Shown: positions 1 to 9,579 of the stretch, one piece after another | Position numbering within the stretch: the first letter of the stretch is position 1 | Layout of the letters: every line of letters starts with the position of its first letter | Origin: an uncultured Candidatus Altimarinota bacterium | GTDB taxonomy: Bacteria > Patescibacteriota > Gracilibacteria > BD1-5 > UBA6164 | Direction: 5' to 3' | DNA length: 64,000 nucleotides | NCBI GenBank assembly: GCA_937944145.1 | Contig: CALDZK010000001.1 | Coordinates: forward strand, 1-64,000 | Made by a program: the position numbers and the translations under genes | The notes under the pieces: generated by a model | Seen by the model: the letters and a program-made list of their open reading frames with translations, nothing else | The model's database searches: none | Told to the model about the DNA's origin: nothing

Positions 1-55
1 ATAAAATTATATTTTGACAAATTAATAAATTTTATCACAATCAATTATGTTATTA

Positions 56-83
56 TTGACTTATATTTACATATATATATGAT
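56..83 (+). promoter_or_regulatory. Predicted sigma-70-type promoter
   Basis: TTGACT at 56-61 and TATGAT at 78-83 are separated by 16 bases, about 30 bases before the first start codon. The surroundings are almost pure A/T, so chance matches are likely. Confidence 0.45.
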
Positions 84-113
84 ATACACTAATTACATAC
101 TACTCAGAATAAC

Positions 114-539
114 ATGAATATAAAAACACTCGCTCTAGCAAGTACGCTAGCACTATGAAACTCTACAACTACTGCAAATGCAAACACACCCGAATACGTT
201 CCTTGAGCTGTGTTATGTATTGTAGATAAAGGTACTATTTCTCAGATAGAAACAAGCCCAAATCCAGATGCAGTATCTATACGTCTTGATACCTGAAATG
301 GAATAGTATGAGAGATATTACAAGATGTTCCTGGTATATTTGTCCTAGCTGTATATGAAACAGTCAATCAGGTCACTTCTGTCTTTATTGATAATCAAGA
401 TATTTACGAGTGAATTGCCATTGACTGAGAATGAATAAAGATTAATAGTGACGCAACTATAACCGATGGAGTTTCTGACTTCAAACACCTCATGAAAGAA
501 ATAAATGACTACTGTATCCCAGACATTCCCCAATCATAA
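114..539 (+). CDS. Small secreted protein of unknown function
   Basis: A 141-residue frame from ATG to TAA that needs seven TGA codons read as glycine. The N-terminus MNIKTLALASTLALG followed by a small-residue stretch ending ANA looks like a signal peptide with an Ala-x-Ala cleavage site, so the product is probably exported. I recognise no family. The mature part is acidic, with two cysteines. It stands alone, with a promoter-like sequence in front and a strong terminator directly behind, which supports a real monocistronic gene. Confidence 0.7.
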
Positions 540-540
540 T

Positions 541-580
541 AAAAAAAGACGTTCAAGATCTACTCTGAACGTCTTTTTTT
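541..580. terminator. Bidirectional intrinsic terminator
   Basis: Stem GACGTTCA/TGAACGTC with a 9-10 base loop, flanked by A7 on one side and T8 on the other. It lies between the convergent ends of the secreted-protein gene and der and can serve both. Confidence 0.85.
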
Positions 581-581
581 A

Positions 582-1994
582 TTATTTTACTACATCTTTA
601 TACTTCCCCCTTCCCTTAAACTCTATAATCATAGGAGTTCCATTAAATCAGAAATTATCTCTGATTTTATTTTCGAGATATCTCTTATAAGAGAAATGAA
701 AGTGATTTGGATTATTTACTGAAATTACAAATTTTGGAGGATTTGTGTCGACTTGTGACCCATAGTATATCTTTGGACTATGAGATTTCTTGTTTCCTGT
801 TGGAGCATGTTTGTAGGTAGCCTGTTCGAGAAATTCGTTGAATATACTCGTCTTTACTCTCTTTTGCCTCTCTGAGTGTATTTCTATAGCTCTCTGAAGT
901 ATTTCTGTGAGTCTTTTCTTTTCTGTCGCTGAGGTAAATATTACCGAAACCCAAGGAATAAACTCTATCTTTTCTTTGAGGTATTCGATATATCTGAGCA
1001 TCATCGTATCCTTGTCTACTCCTGGTTTCTCAAGAACCTTATCCCATTTATTTACGACGATGATAAGTCCTTTATTTTGTTCTATGACACTCGATATAAC
1101 CGATAAATCCTGCTGTACTATCCCCTCAAATCAGTCCACAATCACGGCAACTATATCAGCTCTTTTGATCGCTCTATCTGTTCTCATAACCGACCAGTTT
1201 TCTATGTTTCTTGTTCCTATTTTTGAGAGTCTACGAATCCCCGCAGTATCTATCAGGGTAAAATCAATAGATTCTCCCTTCTCTCAGCTAGAATCCTTGG
1301 GAGTAGGTGGTATATATGTAAACTTTGCATCGATAGCATCTCTCGTAGTTCCAGCCATGTCTTTTACCATCACTCTATCATTTCCTACCAGAGTATTGAC
1401 GATAGATGATTTCCCTACATTTGGACGTCCGACAAATGCAAGTTTTATACTCCCATCTTCGTCGGTATCTGTTTTGTAGTTGAGTCCTTTTTTTGTGAGA
1501 TAGTTGGCTATATATTTCTTGAGTTCTCTCACTCCAGAGTTATGAGAAGCAGAAACAGGAAAGAATTCTAACTCTCATTTTCCTGCAAGAGAATATGACT
1601 CCATCACCTGTGTTTCATTGTCACACTTATTAGCAATTACAAGAAAATCTACTTGTTTCTGTTTCTTAAGTGATTTAAATATAGCTTCATCGAGCTCTGT
1701 AAACCTATCATACTCGAGCATCCAGATGATCAGATCACTTTCCTCAAATGATCTCTGTGTTCTCTCCACTATATCCATAGCGACTTCATCATCACTACTA
1801 GAGAAATCGAGTCCTCCAGAATCAGCGAGTATATAGCTCAGATCATTGTCCTGATCATGAAATTCAAACTCACTAATATCTCTAGTTGTCCCAGCTTCGT
1901 CAGCAACTATCGCGATCTTGTGACCCGTAAACATATTAAAAAGACTCGACTTCCCTACATTTGGACGTCCAATAACGGTTACTTTTGCAAGCAT
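582..1994 (-). CDS. der: Ribosome-assembly GTPase Der (EngA)
   Basis: A 470-residue protein with two tandem GTPase domains and a C-terminal KH-like domain, the family's defining architecture and usual length. Both P-loops read GRPNVGKSS, near residues 8-16 and about 189-197. Each is followed by the switch I motif AGTTRD, and the first domain has NKCD. Der acts in maturation of the 50S subunit. The frame contains several TGA codons that must be Gly, including ones in the first domain and before the C-terminal segment ending in KDVVK. It begins at ATG 1994 and shares a terminator with the convergent upstream gene. Confidence 0.96.
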
Positions 1995-2076
1995 ATTGTA
2001 TCTGATTATATCATTTCATAATTCTTTTCTCCTACTGGCATCGCTCTGAGGAGATTCTCTCTATCGTTCGAGAGCT

Positions 2077-2307
2077 CTAAAGAATACTCATGAAAATTAA
2101 AGTGATGTGATTATATAGAGATTTTTGAGAATGCAAATTCGACTTATTTCTTGCACTTCAAGAAACATTGAGTTCGATACATTCATTTTTTATACTTTCT
2201 CCGAGTGTAAACTTGTACTCTCTTTCAAATTTCTTTACTATTTCAAATATCTCAATCAGTAAATCATAGCTGGATTTATACACAGGGAGTCCATCATAGT
2301 TGACCAT
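2077..2307 (-). CDS. Avd-like / four-helix-bundle protein, C-terminally shortened
   Basis: A 76-residue frame starting MVNYDGLPVYKSSYDLL and continuing with EYKFTLGESIKNE. This matches the N-terminal half of the four-helix-bundle family that includes Avd, the accessory protein of diversity-generating retroelements, and the 23S intervening-sequence proteins. Those run to about 115-125 residues. Here similarity stops near residue 48, the rest looks unrelated, and the frame ends early at TAG. I saw no continuation in another frame. It lies 40 bases downstream of, and on the same strand as, the DGR-type target gene. It is probably a degraded accessory gene; a functional short version cannot be excluded. 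Confidence 0.6.
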
Positions 2308-2347
2308 AGTTTTCTAGAAGAGTCAAAGAGTACAAAGAGTCGAATTT

Positions 2348-3238
2348 TTAGTTCTGGGAAGACAAAGAAGAGAAGCCATAATGACGGCGACCCCAGCCTA
2401 CGTACACTCCATCCAAAAGCATAACGACACCCCACGCACGATTACCATTACTCTCGTGATAAGAAGAAGACCAATAAAATCTACCTAATTCTATACCTGC
2501 AACTTCTGATAGAAATGATGATATCTCATTCCCTCAGAGTTTATATCTATCCTGTAGTTTTATTTGTTTTCCTCAGAGAGCCTGTATCATGGCAACCATC
2601 TCTTCTATAGTATAGGGTTGTTTATTGAGGTCTGCGTCACTTTCTACATTTACTCCTCAAAATTGATGTCCTCTCCATCTGAGTACCTGTCCTCATAGCT
2701 CTATTCCATCATTTGTAATTCTTACATTTTCTTGAATTTTATGTTGTGTTGCATATTCTTCATTATCTGCTAACCAGGTATCAAATTTCTTTTGTACTTC
2801 TAGTGCCTCTGGGGAGAGTGTTATTGTGTCTGAAACTCTCTCTGATACATCAACTCATGCTTGTTCTAAAATACCATTCTTTGTTGTTTCAAATCCATCT
2901 TCTGTAAAGACTCATTCAAGAATTTCTCAAAATGATTTGTGCTGTTCAAGGTTCTGTGTTCCTGGAAGTGATGACTCAGAAAGTTTTGCAAGTATTGGAG
3001 TTACTGCATCCTCTACATTTTTATTATCTGCAAAAGAAGTAAGATTTATTTTCTCTTGCTCTGACAGTTCTTCTCACTTTCAGAGTTTTTTAAAGACACT
3101 CAATATTGCTTCTTCATTGAAACATCATGATTTTTTAATAGCTATTTGTATAACTCTTGTGAAATCTTCTGACTGGAAAAGTTCTTGGTAGTTTGTACAC
3201 ACAGAAGTTATTTCATTTGATGCGGTAGTTTTTGCCAT
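2348..3238 (-). CDS. Putative DGR target (variable) protein with C-terminal lectin-like domain
   Basis: A 296-residue protein with no signal peptide. The first about 150 residues are acidic and unrecognised. The C-terminal about 110 residues resemble C-type-lectin/DUF1566-like folds used by diversity-generating retroelements, with the signature FYWSSSYHES and then NRAWGVVMLLDG near the very end. Codons in the last about 40 positions differ from the rest of the window: many end in C or T and encode R, G, V, H, Y, F, D, S or N (CGT, CGC, GGC, GTC, CAC, TAC, TTC). That is what adenine mutagenesis of AAY template codons would leave. An Avd-like gene follows. No template repeat or reverse transcriptase is in the window. 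Confidence 0.65.
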
Positions 3239-3272
3239 ATGTAATTATTTACAAAAATATTAATACCCTCCT

Positions 3273-3299
3273 AGTATATTCTATTTTTCTTATTGTCAA
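3273..3299 (-). promoter_or_regulatory. Predicted promoter of the DGR-type target gene
   Basis: On the minus strand a consensus TTGACA (3294-3299) is followed after 15 bases by TATACT (3273-3278), about 35 bases before the start codon. An AGGAGG lies just downstream but about 30 bases from the ATG, too far to be its ribosome binding site. Confidence 0.5.
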
Positions 3300-3326
3300 A
3301 TATATATTTTATATTTTAATATATTT

Positions 3327-4235
3327 TTATATCTTTCTCCTCCAAGAGTAATACAAAAACGCGATTCCCAGAAGTGCCACACTCACTCACATCGCTCCAT
3401 ATACAAAATTTGCTTCCCCATATGGCAAGTCTATATTCATCCCATAAAAACTGGTTATCAGTGTCAGAGGGAGCATAAATGCTGAAAAGATAGTAAGGAA
3501 CTTAATAATACTATTGGTCTGAATATCAATCATCGATTTGAACGCATCTTCGACAGAGTCTATATGCTCTTCGAGTATCGATATATCTGTAATGATCTTT
3601 TGCATCTTGTCCTCCAGATCCTCGAAATACGCTTCTATTTTTTCGTCAAATATCTTGTTCATATGGAGTTCTAGAGTCCTGAGTACAGAAACTTGAGGCT
3701 GGAACATATGCTTGAGAACCACGATATTTCTCTTCTTAGTAAGTATATCACGAACCAGAGGAGATCTCGGACTCTCAAATACCTGTTTTTCTATTTTTAC
3801 GATATCACGACGGACATTTGCTCCGACACGAAACATCTTTTCGAGCATTTCCTGGATAAGTTCATAGAGAATAAGCCCTGATGAAACATCGATATCATAC
3901 TCATCATCATCTCATTTTTCTTCATATTTTTTATATACTTGATCTATATGTTTTCCCTGAAAATCTCGAAGCGTGATAAGAAATCTCTTCCCCAGAAATA
4001 TATGAAACTCATTGAGTTCATAGAGCTTTTTTATTTGATTATATTTCGGGAAATGCAGCGTAATAAACACATAATCATCATAACTATCTATTCTCGCTCT
4101 CTGATTTGGTTCGAGTACTGCCTCCACATCCAGTTCATGAAAATCAAAAGGAACCAGTATTTCTTCTATCGATTTATTTGATTCATTGACTGCATCTATC
4201 CAGGTGATTCCTTTGACTTTGAGTTTTCTAATCAT
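3327..4235 (-). CDS. corA: CorA-family magnesium/divalent cation transporter
   Basis: A 302-residue inner-membrane channel for Mg2+ (Co2+/Ni2+). The long N-terminal cytoplasmic part contains the acidic and coiled helical region. The C-terminus has two membrane segments, and the first ends in YGMN, the universal CorA selectivity motif, at ITSFYGMNIDLP. The second segment and basic tail (YYSWRRKI) follow. Two TGA codons read as Gly join the pieces. The length is near the family norm of about 310-320. It is on the same strand as aspS but separated from it by a terminator. Confidence 0.94.
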
Positions 4236-4290
4236 AATCTAAAAGTAGTAAGTATATAACGAATGGTATCTCTAGGAAAATATTTGTAAA

Positions 4291-4318
4291 GAAAAATCCC
4301 CATATAGGGGATTTTTTA
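4291..4318. terminator. Intrinsic terminator at the end of aspS
   Basis: AAATCCCC-ATAT-GGGGATTT hairpin flanked by A and T runs. The T-run overlaps the aspS stop codon. It separates aspS from corA downstream. Confidence 0.8.
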
Positions 4319-6139
4319 TTCTTCTTCTATCTCTACTTTGAGTGAGAGCTCTTGGAGCATTTCATCATCTACTGCAATTGGAGAGTTCATCATAGCATCT
4401 TGAGCCTTTCCAGATTTTGGAAATGCGTAAATATCACGGATATTATCTTCGTTCAGATAAATCATCATCAGTCTATCAAACCCGATCGCAAATCATCCAT
4501 GTGGAGGAACTCCATATTGAAACGCTTCATATACAGCACCAAATTTTTCTTTTACTTCATCTGCACTTCTTCCTACTGTCTCAAATGCCTTTACCAGTGA
4601 CTCAATATCATGGTTTCTAATCGCTCCTGAGAGTATTTCGTATCCATTACAGGCAAGATCATACTGATATCAGATGACGTCCAGCAGATCATCACCTGTT
4701 TTATCAAAGTCAGATGGTCCACCTTGTGGCATAGAAAATGGATTATGCTCAAAATCTATTTTCCCGGTAACTTCATCTTTTTCAAAAATCGGAAAATCAG
4801 TAATCCAACAGAAAGAAATTTTGGTAGGATCTTGAAGCTCTAATAGTTCTGCAAGATAGACTCTAAATCTCCCCATATAGTTACATACCAAATCTCTTTC
4901 CCCTGCTCCGAAGAATATTACATCTCCCACTTCTAACTCTGTTCTCTCTACAATTTCTTGCAGGTCAGATTCTTCGAAGAATTTATTGAGTGGTCCTTTG
5001 AGCCCGTCTTCTTTCATTTGAAAATATCCAAGTCCTCCTGCTCCAAACTTACGCACGTAACTTTCAAATCATTTCATCTGAGTCTTTGAGAATACATTGT
5101 CTCCTCCTGGGACCTTGAGAGCTTTGATTCTATTAGCCTGAGTATCAGCTGCAATTCCTGAAAATATTTCGTTTGAGCTTCTCGCGAAAATATCTGCGAC
5201 ATCAATGAGTTCAAGTCCATATCTCAGATCTGGTTTATCTGAACCATATTTTTCGATAGCTTCGTGGTGCGTGAGTGTGAAAAACTTTCCACCATTTCTC
5301 ATTACATCTTTTCCAACTGTTTCTGAGAGTACTTCTTGCGAAGAAAGATCCTTTGTAATATCTAGGAGATACTCCTCAACTACGGTAAATACATCGCTCT
5401 GCTCTACAAAAGACATTTCACAATCCACTTGGTAAAAATCCCCTGCGTGTCTATCAGCTCTTGGGTCTTCATCCCTGAAACATGGTGCAATTTGGAAGTA
5501 TTTATCAATTCCCCCAACCATGAGCAGTTGCTTAAATTGTTGTGGTGCTTGTGGAAGTGCATAAAACTCTCCTGGGTTCAATCTACTTGGCACGAGGAAA
5601 TCACGTGCTCCTTCTGGAGAAGAATTCGCAAGAATCGGAGTTTGTACATCCAGGAAGTCTCTCTGAGTAAACCAGTTTCTTGTATAGGTTGTCATCTCTG
5701 ATCTGAACTTGATAAAGTCCTGAATTCTCTGAGTTCTAATATCAAGATATCGATATTTGAGTCTAATTTCTTCGTTTGCCTGATCACCATGTCCATCCAG
5801 TTCAAATGGAGGGGTTTTTGCTTTCGATATAAGCTCTACTTTCGAAGTAATGACTTCTATTTCTCCTGTTTTCATATTTGGATTCGCCTGACCATCTGGT
5901 CTACTACGTACTTTCCCTGTTGCTTTGATTACATACTCAGATCGAAATCCATCAGCTGTTGCGTGAGACTCAGCACTGTCCTCTGGGTCAAACACTACTT
6001 GAGTGAGTCCGTATCTATCTCTGAGATCTATAAATATAATTCCACCGTGGTCTCGTCTATTACTTACCCAACCTGAAAGCACTACTTCTTCTCCAATATT
6101 TTTTGCTGTAAGTTCGCTACATTTGTGTGTTCTATGCAT
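4316..6139 (-). CDS. aspS: Aspartyl-tRNA synthetase
   Basis: A 607-residue class II synthetase charging tRNA-Asp (possibly also tRNA-Asn, since gatB and gatC are in this window). The N-terminus holds the OB-fold anticodon-binding domain ([13 protein letters not shown]...IDLRDRYG). Next come motif 2 ([12 protein letters not shown]) and the bacterial GAD insert, and the catalytic core continues to an acidic C-terminus ending EIEEE. Length fits bacterial AspRS at about 590-600. The start is ATG 6139. A structured leader of about 200 bases precedes it with T-box features (separate entry). Confidence 0.96.
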
Positions 6140-6160
6140 AGTTATCTATAATTTATAATT

Positions 6161-6200
6161 AAAAAAACACATGAATATACGTATATATCTCATGTGCTTT
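6161..6200 (-). terminator. Regulated terminator in the aspS leader
   Basis: On the minus strand CACATGA pairs with TCATGTG around an AT-rich loop that can itself pair (ATATA/TATAT), followed by T7. It lies just upstream of the aspS ATG, so termination here would block aspS. Its base (AAAG) is shared with the antiterminator helix, the expected mutual exclusion. Confidence 0.7.
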
Positions 6201-6360
6201 CGGTTTGTAGTATCTACAAAAGGTGCCACCTAAAGCTGTTTCTTAATTTAATTTTTATGTCGGAGGTTTGAAACTCCGGAGGGGTCTACTAAGAATTATC
6301 TGTTCTTCCCTCTAGCATCGTCCCGTGTCGCGAGACTCAAGTGCTTCTAGGATGTATTGT
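6161..6360 (-). promoter_or_regulatory. Candidate T-box riboswitch leader of aspS
   Basis: On the minus strand, 5'-GCUUUAGG (6229-6236) can pair with CCGAAAGC (6196-6203). Directly inside lies the 7-base bulge UGGCACC (6222-6228), then a second helix UUUGUA/UACAAA. This is the T-box antiterminator layout: helix, UGGNACC bulge, helix. The variable base is C, which would pair with discriminator G73 of tRNA-Asp, matching the downstream gene. The 3' arm overlaps the start of an alternative terminator hairpin (6161-6200). A further hairpin CGGAG/CUCCG lies upstream (6261-6279). I could not fix Stem I or the specifier codon by eye. Confidence 0.65.
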
Positions 6361-6397
6361 ATAGAGAACTGGAGAAATGCAAGATTTTTGTCAGGAA

Positions 6398-7216
6398 TTA
6401 AGAATTATTTTTCGGTTTTACTAAGACTTCTCCATATATGTCAAACAGTACATCAAATGTTTTTCTAAGAGTTCCATCCACTGAAGCCGGACAAAGTCCA
6501 TATCCATCTTTCCTAGATATAAAAGCACATACTTGTTGAATATAAAAATCAGACTGGATATTAGAATCAAATGCCTCCTTGATACTTTCCAATATGTATG
6601 GTGTATCGTTTCAAATGATATTTCATTTTCACGTATAAGAAGCTGTCAATCATTCTTGTACTCCTGAAGGTACTCTAGTAAAATTATTTGTAATATTCCA
6701 TAAATCTTCTCTTATAGATTCCCAAGAGTCTAATGTATCTACATACTTCGCTCATGTTGTAAATATACAATCATAAGCTTGTATAAACGTTATTGCAAAT
6801 CATATTAAGTGTGTCTGATTAATTATTAGATCAATACAGTCAGTAGATTTAATAGAAGAAACGACATGTGATATATAAGCCCTGTAAAGAGTATTTGCAA
6901 GTCTTGAAACTTGTTTGTGACATATCTCTGAAGATGCGAATTGAATTGCATCATGGCTAACTCACTTCTCAGGAATAGTAACTAAAACCATTTGTTCAGG
7001 ATAGAAAATCTCTATATTGGGGAGTTTGTGAGAATAAAAATACTTGGTAAAGTCTAAAAAAGTTTTTCAGTCAAGTCATCATAGTTTATTAGTATTTTTT
7101 ATGGTAGGCTTTCAAAAAATTTCATGAGATTTTTTACGAATGGGTTCTACCTGATCTACTATATCATGAATTGGACATTCTCATGGAGTCGTTTTTTCAG
7201 TAAGCTTATCTACCAT
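6398..7216 (-). CDS. Hypothetical protein, 272 residues
   Basis: One open frame with about a dozen TGA codons read as Gly, starting MVDKLTEKTTPGECP and ending VLVKPKNNS. No signal peptide, membrane segment or known motif is visible. Composition is mixed alpha/beta with several scattered Cys, so it is probably cytoplasmic. It has its own promoter-like sequence (TTGACT/TATAAA). It lies directly upstream of the aspS leader on the same strand, so readthrough could feed that leader. I do not recognise the family. Confidence 0.7.
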
Positions 7217-7247
7217 ATATCTAAAAATAAATCATTAATAAATAATA

Positions 7248-7275
7248 TTTATAATTTATATTAAAAATAAGTCAA
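7248..7275 (-). promoter_or_regulatory. Predicted promoter of the 272-residue hypothetical gene
   Basis: Minus strand TTGACT (7270-7275), 16-base spacer, TATAAA (7248-7253), about 30 bases before the ATG at 7216. Confidence 0.5.
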
Positions 7276-7284
7276 TTATTTGTA

Positions 7285-8607
7285 TTAATAATTAATCTCC
7301 CTAAAAAAATCTAGGATATCATCACTTCCATTTTTTGGCCAACTATGTTGGTCATTTCCGTAGGTTGCATAGGAGTTACAAAAGAGGGTAGTATTTCCCG
7401 TGGTACATGAAGTTTTTTCTACACAGCTACGTATATCTCAGAGAGTAGTATTTTTCTCCCCTGATTCACACTTGTTTACCTCACTTCGTATACGATAGGC
7501 TCTCTCTCCTCAACTATATGCTGCCAGATGATCACCTGGAAGATGTGTGATAAGACTCGCTACTGGACCAGTACAGTCTCATCTAAATCCATCACTTGCT
7601 ACTCCAGCCATAGCGCGGATAACATCTCATCTTTGACAAGAAACTTTGTTACTCATCCATGATCCTAGGGAATGCCCTACAGAAAATACTTTGTCTCTAT
7701 TGATACAGAGTTGCTCAGATACTTCTGTGATTATCGCGTCAAATAGTTCTATGTTTTCATACTGTGACCAGCTAAATGGTCACGCTCACATACCAGCTGG
7801 ATAGGCAACTACAAAGTCGTTCTGTTTGTATCCATATGAACCTCCTCCGAGCTGCATATAGTCACGTACTTGTTCATTGTTATTGGTTCTGCCATGGAAC
7901 GCTACTGCGAGTGAGAGTTCTTTTCATCTAGAGATTCATGGTGGGACATAGAGAAGATAACTCCTCTGAGAATTCCCAACTTGTATCGTATACGAACCTG
8001 ATTTTAGTGTAGGATTTATAGAACATCCCTGACTCCTATAATCGAGTTCTTGTTCTTGTGAATACTTATACACTCTCTCTATAATACTCGCTGCCTGTCA
8101 TCTAGATGCGACTCTCTCGGTCGTATAACTATGAATGGGGATGATATTATTCTCATGAACAAATTCTTGATACCTCTCAAACCACTGTTCATCTCACTGA
8201 GCATCTCTCACCTCTACATCAAAAGCTCTGAGTGTAAAGGCAAGAGTCTCTAGCAATGTCACATTCCCATTTTGACGAAATGTCCCGTCATCATATCATC
8301 TGGTTATTCCCTGCTCTACTCCGCTACATATATATTTTGCCTGCCAATCCGAAAGTCTCATATCAGAGAAACAGATCTCCTGCGGATCCTGTACCTCTAC
8401 TCCTGCAGCTCAGAGGATTATTTTTAGTACTTCTGCTCTGGTAATGTTTTCATGAGGCAAAAACGTATCATTATCAAAACCATTCACGATTCAAAGATCT
8501 TTGAGCTCTTGAATAGAATCCTTGTACCAATTATGCTGTATATCATCAAAAGCAAATATAGGCTGAATAAAGGCAAACATAAGCACCAGAGAAATAATCT
8601 TCTTCAT
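7285..8607 (-). CDS. SLH-domain surface protein with PHB-depolymerase/feruloyl-esterase-like domain
   Basis: A 440-residue protein. Residues 1-20 are a signal peptide (MKKIISLVLMFAFIQPIFA). About 20-190 carry three S-layer-homology repeats; the second reads ITRGYDDGTFRQN, close to consensus. The C-terminal half is an alpha/beta hydrolase of the LpqC/PHB-depolymerase type: AVAFHGRTNNN (oxyanion region), VVAYPAGM, nucleophile GHSLGSW, and a late His in DQHSWP. Six or more cysteines suggest disulfides, consistent with export. The likely role is a cell-wall-bound esterase acting on polysaccharide or polyester substrates; the substrate is unknown. The fusion ties a secreted hydrolase to the S-layer. 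Confidence 0.85.
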
Positions 8608-8617
8608 CAAATACTAT

Positions 8618-8649
8618 TTAAAAAATACCCCTATATAATATAGAGGTAT
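8618..8649 (-). terminator. Intrinsic terminator downstream of lexA
   Basis: ATACCCCTATA (8625-8635) pairs with TATAGAGGTAT (8639-8649) with one G-U pair. On the minus strand the hairpin is followed by a T-run. It would end the lexA transcript after the large inverted repeat at 8697-8820. Confidence 0.65.
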
Positions 8650-8696
8650 CATAAAAAGTACAGAGTAAGGTCTAGGTAAGATTGATGAAAAATACA

Positions 8697-8820
8697 GAAA
8701 GTATATAAAAACAAGAAGTTCGAGGAAAAATAGAGTTGGATGAAGTAAGCGTACTGATTGTACATGTCTGAAGACAATCTCTTATTTTGACAAAGAAATT
8801 CGAAGTTTTTATATACTTTC
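8697..8820. repeat. Perfect 16-bp inverted repeat enclosing about 92 bases after lexA
   Basis: GAAAGTATATAAAAAC (8697-8712) is matched exactly by its reverse complement at 8805-8820, with partial extension inside (TTCGA against TCGAA). The outer end touches the last base of lexA. In RNA it would form a long hairpin in the lexA 3' region. The arms share AAAGTATATA with the lexA promoter region, so they may instead be DNA operator sites. Confidence 0.6.
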
Positions 8821-9450
8821 CTAAAATGAAAACACATCTACAACTTTTCCATTGGAACTCAGATCATCATCCTGAGTCAGTACAATAGGTTTATGAGAAT
8901 CATCCTTCGACTCCGGGAGAAGATATACATACTCTCCATCTTTTTTAAATTTTTTGAGTGTCGCAGCACCATTTACCACAAAGAGATATGGTTCTGAAGG
9001 ACTCGGAGACATCTCGTCTTTTTTTATAAGTACATAGCTTCCATTTTCTATCATCTTTCCTTTGACACTACAGGCATTCATAGACGTTCATTCTACCTTG
9101 AGAACAAAATAATTTTCTCCATCTCATGAAAGAATTTTTTTGGAAATAGGAAGAGTTCCATAATCATTTTCTTCTGCAACTGCCAGTGGGGTACCAGCAT
9201 TTGCGTACCCAAGAATCGGTATACTCAGGGTCGTTTGCATTCCGATACTGTTTCCGAGTCTGATACCTCTATACCCCTCCCCTCTGGTGAGAAATCATTT
9301 CTTTTCAAGTACTTCTAGATATTGAGTCACTCCTCTCTTGGACTTTTGCCCCAGGATATTTTTGAGTTCTTCTATCGTTGGAGACTTTCCATAACTCTGA
9401 GCAAACTCTGTGATAGTGTCGAGTACAGTTTGTTGTTTCTCTGTAAGCAT
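8821..9450 (-). CDS. lexA: LexA repressor (SOS regulator, self-cleaving)
   Basis: A 209-residue protein. The N-terminus (about 1-65) is a winged helix beginning MLTEKQQTVLDTI. The rest is an S24 peptidase fold with an Ala-Gly cleavage site in YANAGTP (A85-G86), nucleophile Ser123 in EGTSM and base Lys near 166 in ATLKKF. Length and order match LexA. On RecA activation it cleaves itself and frees SOS promoters. The start is ATG 9450; a promoter with AT-rich repeats lies just upstream and suggests autoregulation. Confidence 0.93.
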
Positions 9451-9482
9451 ATTTTTAAAAAATTATATACTAATATATCCAA

Positions 9483-9510
9483 AGTATATACTTTTAATAT
9501 ATACTGTCAA
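9483..9510 (-). promoter_or_regulatory. lexA promoter with candidate operator repeats
   Basis: Minus strand TTGACA (9505-9510), 16-base spacer, TATACT (9483-9488). The spacer and -10 contain AGTATATA twice, and the -10 lies in the palindrome AGTATATACT (9483-9492). A repressor bound here would block RNA polymerase, as expected for LexA autoregulation. The motif differs from the classic E. coli and Bacillus SOS boxes. Confidence 0.55.
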
Positions 9511-9579
9511 AACAATTATTTGAAAATGTGATTATTTCCAGTAATATAATATCTATATATATCACTAATACTCTAAACT

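Noticed and set aside
907-1479. Plus-strand frame of 190 codons inside der
   Set aside because: Antisense shadow of der; der has both P-loops and full length.
6241-6300. tRNA or tmRNA-like T-arm (GGAGG-TTTGAAA-CTCC)
   Set aside because: No acceptor stem, anticodon or CCA fits; it is better explained as a hairpin of the aspS leader.
8649-8837. Minus-strand frame of 62 codons after lexA
   Set aside because: It overlaps the end of lexA in another frame and lies inside the inverted repeat; composition is not protein-like.
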